Notes under the pieces: generated by a model | What the model was told of the DNA's origin: nothing | Seen by the model: only the letters and a program-made list of their open reading frames with translations | Databases searched by the model: none | Part shown: positions 1-9,700 of the stretch, one piece after another | Layout: the number at the start of each line of letters is the position of its first letter | Numbering within the stretch: position 1 is the stretch's first letter | Position numbers and translations under genes: made by a program | Assembly (NCBI GenBank): GCA_009746045.1 | Contig: RPFO01000398.1 | Coordinates: 52,501 to 79,178 of the forward strand | Source: Mesostigma viride | Taxonomy: Eukaryota > Streptophyta > Mesostigmatophyceae > Mesostigmatales > Mesostigmataceae | Direction of reading: 5' to 3' | DNA length: 26,678 nucleotides

Positions 1-64
1 CTAAGCAGACGCGACTGAGGTCATCCTGGCTGGCAAGTGGCATGGCAAAGCGCGAGTGGCAAAA

Positions 65-355
65 TTAATTAAAGCGGCCTCGCGTAACCACGTGCGCAAT
101 GCCAACTTGCCAAGTAGGCAGCGCCAGGGAAACGTTTCGCTCGAGTAATTCTATTCGGCCGGTGGCCGCGGACGGCAGCTGATCAACACGTGGCAGAGCC
201 ACACGCAACGGACGAATATACGACCATTTGTTTCCACCGTGGCCACCGCGTCTTTCGAATCTCTCGAGTGTGGCGGGCCCAAATATCTGTTGCGTAGTTA
301 ACTGCACAGCAGAATTGCCAGCAATAAATTCATTTTGTAACTCTGTGGATGCCAA
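65..355 (-). CDS. Possible divergent ORF (96 codons), unrecognised
   Basis: An intact minus-strand frame runs from ATG at 355 to a stop at 65, starting MASTELQNEFIAGNSAV and including ERFERRGGHGGNKWSY. I recognise no family. It lies head-to-head with the PITP gene, leaving about 320 bases for a shared promoter. It could equally be an exon of a longer divergent gene or a chance ORF. Confidence 0.22.
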   Translation of the reverse strand: MASTELQNEFIAGNSAVQLTTQQIFGPATLERFERRGGHGGNKWSYIRPLRVALPRVDQLPSAATGRIELLERNVSLALPTWQVGIAHVVTRGRFN

Positions 356-675
356 ATTGCCGACCTAGAAATGGTTGAGGATCTGTGGAGGGTGTAAAAT
401 TTTAAGTCATAAGATGAGTATTTACAATGTTTACTGGAAGCAAACAAACGCGGTTCCAGCGAGGGCTGCGCCCTTCATAATCAGAAGACATATATCCAAG
501 CAATGTGGGTGTGCCAATCCCGTAGCTGCGCTATTTGCTACCTAATCAAGGCTAATCGCTACTTTTACAGCGTGAGGCATCACCGCACCCTGAATTTTGC
601 TTAGTTGCAAAATTCGATTTCGATTGTCTATTTTTGCTCCAGGTTCCCTGTCATGAACGTTGATGAGTGAAGAAA
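356..675. promoter_or_regulatory. Upstream region and 5' leader of the PITP gene
   Basis: AT-richer than the exons, with no clear TATA box at a defined distance. A pyrimidine tract ending tttttgctccag (631-642) could be a 5'-UTR intron acceptor. Two upstream ATGs follow it: 653, a five-codon uORF ending TGA at 668-670, and 663, a frame overlapping the main start and ending at 722. The assignment rests on position only. Confidence 0.35.
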
Positions 676-718
676 ATGCCTTTAATCAAGGAGTTTCGAC
701 TACCATTGCCGCTGTCTG
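676..718 (+). CDS. Exon 1: PITP N-terminus, start codon
   Basis: Encodes [14 protein letters not shown] plus one base of the next codon. This is the diagnostic first strand of PITPs (mammalian form LIKEYRVxLPxS). ATG 676 is the first Met after an in-frame TGA at 664-666 and has an A at -3. The donor at 719 is gtaagt. The exon leaves phase 1, completed by TG at the start of exon 2 to give Val. Confidence 0.88.
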
Positions 719-3700
719 GTAAGTTATCAGGGACATGCTTGCCCCTTTCTTAGATAAGCCAAATGCAGATGAGAGCGGTTTGCTTGCTATTCTCCAATGG
801 CTGCATGGCTGCAACAATTGGGCTCAGTCTGCTGGAAGGTATTGGCACATTGATCTGCGCGCCTATGAGGCAACGCCGTACCGTTAAGCAGACACGTTGT
901 ACTCGGCCTTATTGATAGAAAACGACACCGGAGGTATTCCACGCCAAGCTGTTCCTCGTCTGAGAAACTAGGGCACGCGACTAGCGTTGTTAAAGCAAGG
1001 GCGAAGTGGGATGCCCGCTTTGTTGCTGGTATGCGCATCTGATTGGGACCTAAAGGTGGCTTGCATCGGACATCCAGCTGCTCGTGGCACGGTATAATCG
1101 ATTGCTCTAGGCACGGTATGATCGATCGCTCTCGGCTCGGTATGATCAATTGCTGATATGGTACGTTCCATTGCTCTCATGGGATGGCTGGACAGATGGA
1201 GCCAAGTAACCTACTAGCTACCATCCAGTGTGACACCACCGCACATCATCACCTGCTAGGCATATGTATCACATAGGATCTCAATTTGCCACCCTTGCCG
1301 CATTATGACCCCCCTGGTGCGTATATATGGTGAACAAATTAGCATGTTCATGTGGTGCAAGTGCCAGAGGTGATACAACGTGGGCAACGATACAACCATG
1401 TTTTCCAACACAAGCTCTTTGGCTTCAAGTATACAAATAATGAGGACAGGCACATGGCCCGAAACACGTATTGGCCTTAAACAATCCAGCGTTGGGCCAT
1501 GACTACGGTCTTACCTGCAATAACGGGGACTGGTTAAACATCTTCATTCAGTCCTGTGCCTTGCCATGCGGTGTCCCTCTCATGCCGCTGCCACTGTGCA
1601 GTGGAGGAGTGCCGCAACGGGTTGCGGTTTGCCAATTGGAAGACAAACAGCCTGCACAAACGCAGCGACCAAGGGGGTGAGGTGGGTACTGCCAGCGCAC
1701 TGGCCCATGCCTGTCACGGCCCATCACAATACCACCGCACACCGTTCTTGTGATGCCCATGGAAGTCGTTGTCAGCCTGTGATGTGGCTGGCAGAGATCA
1801 ACTCGTTATTTTACATTTCCCCGGCCCCTTGTGCGCCTTCTCCCCCTTCTACCCCTTTCCCCTGCCCACTTTGTACCCGCCTTCCTTTACCCCATCCAAC
1901 CCCATCCACCCCTGCTGGTGGGGCCTTGCCCTTGGGGAAGGGGATGCCCAAGTTGTGGGTGCCAACAACACATGCAAGTCCATTTCAATGGCAGTAACTA
2001 GTTTCCCTGGCTTGACTGGAGCAAGCCACCGGTCCCAGTGTCAGCACGGCACCAACAGGTTGGAAGGGGCAGTCCAGCAGTTCGTTGGCAGCCCTCCTGG
2101 ACAGTGGCAAGCGATGGGGCGGGTGGGCAAGCACAAGACAAAGGTTTTCTGCTGCCAAACGTGCATGTGATTAAGCTAATAAGGATCAACCACACCTGTG
2201 GGTGGCTTGCTCCCACGGTGTGGGTGCTGACAAGGAGCCCTCGGGTCGCGCGAGAGTTTGACACAGCGCCCGTGTATAGCTGGCCGTGTTGTCATCTGCG
2301 CTTTGATAGCCTCAATTGCAGCATGGGACGTTTTGGACGTTGCTCTTCAAATTCCATACATACAGTCTACAGTGCGTGTTCAAGCCCTATACCTCTGTGT
2401 GCGTGGCCACTGAGTCAGGCCACAGGAGGCTGTTATTACTCTTGCAGTAATAACAGCAACAGAAAATTTGATCTTCCTTGCTGTGATCAGTGTTGCTTTT
2501 GTCAACAGTTGTGTTCGATTGACTTGCTTGGGAGACGGCGTGCTCCGATGGAGACCGCATTGCTAAGTGACAGTGCGACACGTACCCTTGTTTGGAGGTG
2601 CATCTTCTACATGACCACGTGCCCTTGTATGGAGGTGCATCTTCTACATGACCATGAAGGGATCCTTATGCTGCCTCACCGGGCATGACATGCGAGGCTT
2701 GGCGTGGTGTGGCATGGCATGGCGTGGCGTGGCGTGGCGTGGCGTGGCGTGGCGTGGCGTGGCGTGGCGTGGCGTGGCGTGGCGTGGCGTGGCGTGGCGT
2801 GGCGTGGCGTGGCGTGGCGTGGCGTGGCGTGGCGTGGCGTGGCGTGGCGTGGCGTGGCGTGGCGTGGCGTGGCGTGGCGTGGCGTGGCGTGGCGTGGCGT
2901 GGCGTGGCGTGGCGTGGCGTGGCGTGGCGTGGCGTGGCGTGGCATGGCATGGCATGGTGCTGCATTGCCTTGCGTGCTGGTGCAGCTCATCGAGTCCTCA
3001 TTCTTCTCTGACGAACGTCACGGAGATGGCTTCTACACTCACACTCTCTACCGGCTGGGAGACCGCCTCCCGCGATGGGTGAGCCCCCACCCTGATGATG
3101 TCTGCATGGGATGGTTTGCATGTGGCGGCCTACGTGGTTGCTGCTGGGGCTTGTGTTATTTCTGCTGGAGTGATGACGCGGAAGCTGCTGGTGTATGTTG
3201 CTTGGGTGTTGCCGGAGGTTGCTGCAAAAGAGTGCTGCATTGTTCTTGCCGGAGTGCGTGGCGTGCAGGTAGCTTATGATGGCACTAAATGACATGTATT
3301 CAGCATCAAGTTTCCTCAAGGTGTGTTCAGCACGCCGCATGCGTCATGATCGTGCCACCTGTCTCCTCTCTCGCAAGTCGCCCCATGCTGCCTTCATAAT
3401 TGGTTGCTCTTGCCTGGCTCAGGGTGGCCAGATTGTTAGGTATGTGTGGTGAGAGGTTGCCGTGGCAGCTTGCTGGTTTGCGCATGAGACTTGAGGGCAC
3501 CTATTGTAACCACGCAGCAGCTTGCAAAAAGTTTCTGAAGTCACCTCCTCTGGGTACCACCGTGGCAGAATGCGCTCGGATCCCAGTGGCTCAGCCTTGC
3601 GGTGCTCATCCCCCTTTCTCGCCACCTGCTTCCACCGTTATAGCTTCCCTCCTGTTCACACCGTTATAGCTTCCGTCACACGTACAGCATCTTGCATGCT

Positions 3701-6700
3701 GTGTAATGTCATGTCTAATGTCCTATCTAATGCCTATCTAATGTCCTATCTAATGTCCTATCTACCAGTCGTATCTCGTGCCTCAACGCCACTCTGATCT
3801 TTACAAACCGCGGCATGTAGGGTGCCGTCTCGTGGAGTCTATTTGTTACTACTTACATGCCATCCTTGCTGCCTTATATGCTGCTTCTGCTCATGGTTTT
3901 AGCATCCAATCACCTGCCTCATCGCTCGCCATGCCACTGGCCTGCGCCTCCTGGCTCATTGCGGGGTGGCCACTGGCGAACTGCTTGTCTGCTGGCTGGC
4001 CTCCCGGCTGGCTGGTTGTCCATCTGGCTGGGGGGTGTTGTCTACAGCTGAACAAGCTGCTCCCTGCCAGTGCGCTTGTCCTGCACGAGAAGACGTGGAA
4101 CGCCTACCCTCGCCTGCGCACGACCATCACCACGCCGCTCTTCCAACATGTAAGCCCAATCTTGATTAATTTTTTTCTCGTCCTAGCAACTCCATGTGGT
4201 AAGACGTAATACCTCCATGGGAAGGTGCTGCTTGGTGATTGGGCCAACTAAAGGGCCTGGTGATTGGGCCAACTAAAGGGCCTGGTGAATGGGCCAACTA
4301 AAGGGCCTGGTGATTGGGCCAACTAAAGGGCCTGGTGATTGGGCCAACTAAAGGGCCTGGTGAATGGGCCAACTAAAGGGCCTGGTGAATGGGCCAACTA
4401 AAGGGCCTGGTGAATGGGCCAACTAAAGGGCTTGGTGAATGGGCCAACTAAAGGGCCTGGTGAATGGGCCAACTAAAGGGCTTGGTGAATGGGCCAACTA
4501 AAGGGCCTGGTGAATGGGCCAACTAAAGGGCCTGGTGAATGGGCCAACTAAAGGGCCTGGTGAATGGGCCAACTAAAGGGCCTGGTGAATGGGCCAACTA
4601 ATGGGCTTGGTGAATGGGCCAACTAAAGGGCTTGGTGAATGGGCCAACGAAAGGCAGGATTGGGGGGCTTGTGGTGTGGCCACATGAGCGTGGCATTTAG
4701 CTGAATGCTGACTACTTCCGTTTAAGACAATGGAGAGGATACGATGGTAGTGGCCTGAGAAGCCTCGGGGCGCAAACTGGCAGTCGCATCCGTGCAGCAT
4801 TTGGCTGTGTGGTAACCGTCGTAGGCCAGGCATTGTGGTGTCATGCAGCCACGAAACCCATGGCCAGCTCGACTTGGGAACAAGCTGCGTAAAGTAGCCT
4901 CATGTGGCAGGCACGTGGCCAGGCTGGACCCTGCCAGGGCAGTGGGTGGCAAGAGAAAGTGTGCACAAGAGGAAGCCATGATTACATACACAAGCGCCCC
5001 ATAGAAGGGCTGCTGGCTGATGGCAACTTGCACAACATGACAACAGGTTTGTGTGCCCAGCTTTTGTTCAATGATCCCTAGGCCCACAGGCAAGGACTGG
5101 AAGCCAACCCGACGATTCTTCAAGCAGCAAGACGTAGCAAAAACCCAAGGTTGGCCTGACGTGCGACTGTGGCCGATTTCAAGGTTACAATAGCAAGTGC
5201 TTAAAGCCACGTACAAGGCTATGAGTCCTGTAACTTGCAGAGTTCAGGGCTCAGGCTCCTTGTCTTCCACCATGGTGCCTAGATGGGCTGCCAGGCCAGC
5301 GTTCTATTGTATCGTTGTCTATCTTAATAGTAGTATGCCTTTTTATCTCTTTGCTACTAGAAGCACCGGTTTACGTAATTGATTAGGAAGCTCGTGCAAC
5401 GATGGCATGGGTCATGGGCCGAATCCTTACTCTCCCCCTTGTGTTGCCCGCACATCTAGTTCCTACTCTTCCCCTTATTTGCCTGTGGGCGTGTTGATGC
5501 GCACCCATGGGGGCTCCCTCGCCCTCCCACCCCCCAGCTGCGCATCGAAATCCTGTCCAACCACCTGCCGGGGGACGGCCATGGTGTGGAGAATGCGCTG
5601 GGACTGGACGAGAGCGAGCTGGCGGTGCGGACGGTGGACTTTGTCGACCTGGCGGTGGACAAGGTGCGCCGTGGGGGGAGGGGTGGGGATGAGAGATAAC
5701 ACGATAGCATGTGAGTGGATGAATGATGATATAACTAAGCGCATGTGGTTGGATGAATGATGATATAACTAAACGCATGTGGTTGGATGAATGATGATAT
5801 AACTAAACGCATGTGGTTGGATGAATGATGATATAACTAAACGCATGTGGTTGGATGAATGATGATATAACTAAACGCATGTGGTTGGATGAATGATGAT
5901 ATAACTAAACGCATGTGGTTGGATGAATGATGATATAACTAAACGCATGTGGTTGGATGAATGATGATGTAACTAAACGCATGTGGTTGGATGAATGATG
6001 GATGATGGGTGAATGATGCCATAACAATTCAGCAGCTGACAGCTATGTCGCTTGCCACAACTCAGCAGCTGACAGCTATGTCGCTTGCCACAATTCAGTT
6101 GCTGACGGCTATGTCGCTTGCCACAATTCAGTTGCTGACTGGCCAGGTCGCTTGCCAATACTGCTGAGCAAACTTGGTGAATCTGCCCGGACGGTCTCCC
6201 TTGGCAGCCCCCCGCCTTTTCTCGTATGTCCACATTTCCACGTACTCCCAGTGCGTCGCAGTCATTGGTTGGCTGTTGAGGACATGCTCAGCGGCTAGCA
6301 GTGAGTGCCATTGGGCTCAGTTCTAGTCAAAGTAGGGGTGCAGGCTGTAAACGGTTACGTGCTGGTGTATGTATGTGTTGTTTCCATGACCACAGTTACC
6401 ATGTTGACAAAAAAAAGTCAGATGGCATATGCACGACTACTTCCTAGCTCGCGGAATCTGACCATGTATGTTTCTTTTGTGGCTGCTCTAAGCAACCGTA
6501 CTGGAGAGCCGGGTAGCCCGTCCCACTAATCTGGAATGCACAGGAGTTCAGCATATCTCATCTCTCACTTCTGCCTCCCACCCAACACCTTCATTTGTAT
6601 GCTTCGTTACAGTAGAAACGATCGTGAGTGCTTGCATTGGCTGCCCGCCTTGAGCTGCCCATTTTTCTCCTAAACCAGTGGCATGCCCTACACCCGTGGC

Positions 6701-9700
6701 GTGACTTTGCCATCGGCCTGCTGCACCATGCAGGTCGGCAAGAGCGACTACCGGCCTGAGCTAGACCCCTGCCTTGTCAGCTCGAAACTGACTGGGTACG
6801 TGCCTTTGGCAGCGCCCGCCGCATGGGAATCTGCATGTGCCACGCTGGCAGCAGTTGACAAAGTGTTTGATAACGCATCACTGCCCCCTGATAAGATATT
6901 TCTACACCCTAATGACACATTACGAGACTCACTTGGGATGGACACACGTGCCAAGGCCACAGTGTGACCAAGCCAGCTCGTGCCTGGCCGTCCGTGTGCT
7001 CCCTTTGCAGAGCATACGACGCCGCAGTCATGCAGGGGGGGGAGCAGACGGTCCTCAGACCCTTCGTTCAACATTCGTTCAATATTCATCAGCCCCTTCA
7101 TTCAACATTCAAGCCAATCATCGTCTGACGGATGCTTGCCAAGTTTCCCTTCACGCATGGCTGTGCCAGTGTGATACCTCTACCTCTATGCCCGCAAGCA
7201 TAGCACCACTACGTGCACATGCTGCACGCTTTGACATGGTTAGCGTGTGCTTTGCAAGGTGGCTGGCTCGCCCACCTCTGGCCCACATCCGCTCGTATCC
7301 CTTCTCTTCATAGCCCAAAGAACCCGCCATCAGAGTGGCCAAGTGCGACATCAGAGTGGCCAAGTGCGGGACTGCCCTGTCTAAAAGCCCGAACATAGGG
7401 GGTTGGCATCCGGTCCCTGGTAGCGGCTCGCTAGACGTGCAATGACCAGCCGTGGATCTGCTCTTAGCAAGCAAATGAAATGTTGTTGTGCCGCCACCAA
7501 CAGGGTTTTTGCTTGCATGCATCTTGCTCGCCATTGGAATGCCTTTGAGTTTATCCTTGCGCCCTCACAGCACCCCATGTGGCATGCTGTAGGTCACCCC
7601 ACTCTCTCTCCACTGCTGCACTCTTACAATAAATGTTCCCTTCTACGCCTGTTCGCTTCGAGAATGACCAGTCTTTACTGCAACAATAAGAGGACTGGAT
7701 CATCGTGAATGAGTGGCAAGGTGGAACCGAATCAGAAAACAATTCAGCACGTTAGTGCATGCTCCCAATCGGCAGAGGAAAATGGTGGGTGGGTGGGTGG
7801 GTGGGTGGGTGGGTGGGTGGGTGGGTGGGTGGATGGGTGGGTGGGTGGATGGAAGAAATTTCCTAGATGACAATCTACGTTTGGCTAATTACCCTGTGGC
7901 CAAGCAGGACTGCTGTTGACAGCCATCATCAGATATTTGTGTAACGTCAGACTTGTGTCCCAAACTCCCTACGAAATACATTAGCTTTGCACTATTCCTA
8001 CTCCTAGTTAAGCCCATTCAGACTTCACATGAAAATTGCTCTAGTAACAAAATATGGCGACCGTCACGTCACGAACACGTGACGCCAGAGTTTCAGCAAC
8101 TTTGTGCATTCCGTACTAGAGCTTAGTAGTGGCGCGCGGTCTGACCAAGGGCAGCCCGCCCACATTTCCTTATATTTAATTTATGGCTTGTCTATCGCCC
8201 GCCATCCACGCGGCCGGCGGGGCTTGAAACCGGCGACTATTCCAGACGCATGTGGCGGTACTATATTCAAGAAAATTGGATGCTTATTCCTGTCATGCTC
8301 CCATCACTCCTCTCCAAAACTCGCCTTTTCACAATCGCAGGCGGGGCCCCCTGGCGCCCGGCTGGCAGGCGTCATCGTCGCCCATCATGTGCGCGTACAA
8401 GCTGGTCAAGGTCACCGCAGAGTACGTGTGCTAGCAGGCATTTGCAAGCAAACTTTATGCATGCAGACATGTTTGCCAGCAGAAGGATGTGGAAGGTCCA
8501 ATGGACAGTACCATGCGACCTTGGTGACGTACTAAATTCCTAGTAAGGTACTGCCATGCCTGTCCATGTTCATTTCCTGCGTAGGCAAGTTTAGATGGTC
8601 CTGTGGGTCCTTCCTTTCCCCATGACCCGCGTTTCTAAAGCACCCAGATTAGTTGTCCCCGGCTGGGTCACAGAATGGGCTGCCTTCCATCCTATGGCCG
8701 CCCATGGGCCTTTCTTCTTTCTGACCAATGGACAGCAGGCCGCAGGGGTAGCATGGTTTCACGAAACATGGTAGCTGGGCACGCCATCATTTTCAGGTAA
8801 TCGCGTATTTTTATCTTGCGGCGTGCGTTGCTGGTTGGAGGGATGCTGGTTGGAAGCTGACACACAATCTCTCCTGCTTGCATTTCTGCTTGCAAACCCT
8901 GCATTCAAACCTTACTTGTAAACGGGCCTGCGGCCGTTTACAGCTACTGGGGCGTTGGGCCCAAGGTGGAAAAATTTGTGCTGTCGTCCATGAGGGAGGT
9001 AAGGTGGTGGCGAGCGCCGTCGACTCAGTTTGGATCCAGTTGCGCAACGTCTCTCACCCATGACCCATAAGCCCTAAACCCTTAACCCTAAACAGTTAGG
9101 TGGGAGCCAGGTGTTGGGCATGGAGTGAATGCATTAATGTGCTGTCATGTTGCTAATGATATGCCATGCTGTCCCTCGCAAACTAATCCCGCCTGGCTGC
9201 TGCACATTGTCATTCTTCCAGTGCCGTGAAAGTGTGTGGGCCTTTTGAAAAGCCCTTTCCGCCCCTTGCTAGTTCGGCCCAGTTGTCCTGCGCTGTCTGC
9301 TTGGCCTTAGGCATCTCCACTGTGTTGCTGGAGGCACTTTCTCCATCCATGTCAGGATCATCACGTGCATGCGATTGTATTGTTTGTATAAATCAATGTC
9401 AGGATCTCCCAACGGAGTCATGTTCCTAATTAATCAATGTCAGGATCCAGGCCTCACCCTGCTGACAAGTGAGCCTGCCCCCACGAGAAGTGTGCCACCC
9501 CCACAAAACATATGCTCCCAAGGGGATGCCGCCAGCGGCAATCAGCCGAAAAGACTCCAGTTGTATCGGCTGGCAAAAGATATCCCTTGCCCTCGGCTCC
9601 GCCCACATGGCCTCCAACCTGTTATTGCGTGGAAGTGTGCCGTGACTCTTCGGATGCCAGAAAATGTTCACAGTGAGAAATTTCAATTCACGTGGTGGGA

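Larger units (their letters stand above)
1682..2985 (+). other. Intron 2 (1304 bp)
   Basis: GT-AG intron. Positions 1800-1900 are C/T-rich. It holds a ~37-bp duplication and ends with the pentanucleotide array. The + strand ORFs across 1769-2688 have no family resemblance and are not called. Confidence 0.75.
5664..6733 (+). other. Intron 5 (1070 bp)
   Basis: GT-AG intron with two adjoining, unrelated minisatellites (34 bp at 5707-6000 and 33 bp at 6026-6157). Positions 6160-6733 hold no recognisable feature. Confidence 0.75.
6796..8340 (+). other. Intron 6 (1545 bp)
   Basis: GT-AG intron. Contains a 20-bp tandem duplication (catcagagtggccaagtgcg, 7329-7368), imperfect cattcaacattc repeats (7070-7110) and a full copy of a dispersed repeat on the minus strand (7690-8275). 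Other small ORFs are not supported. Confidence 0.75.

Noticed and set aside
2644-3279. ORFs of RHATP or WRGVA repeats on both strands
   Set aside because: They are readings of the stop-free GGCGT pentanucleotide array. Only 2986-3078 within the + strand frame is a supported exon.
3778-4209. A 143-codon + strand ORF around exon 4
   Set aside because: Coding support is limited to 4048-4149; the rest is intron read-through before and after the splice sites.
4231-6000. Amplified branch-point sequences (aactaaa in both the 25-bp and 34-bp units)
   Set aside because: The match to a branch-site consensus is partial and both arrays lie far from the acceptors; coincidence is likely.
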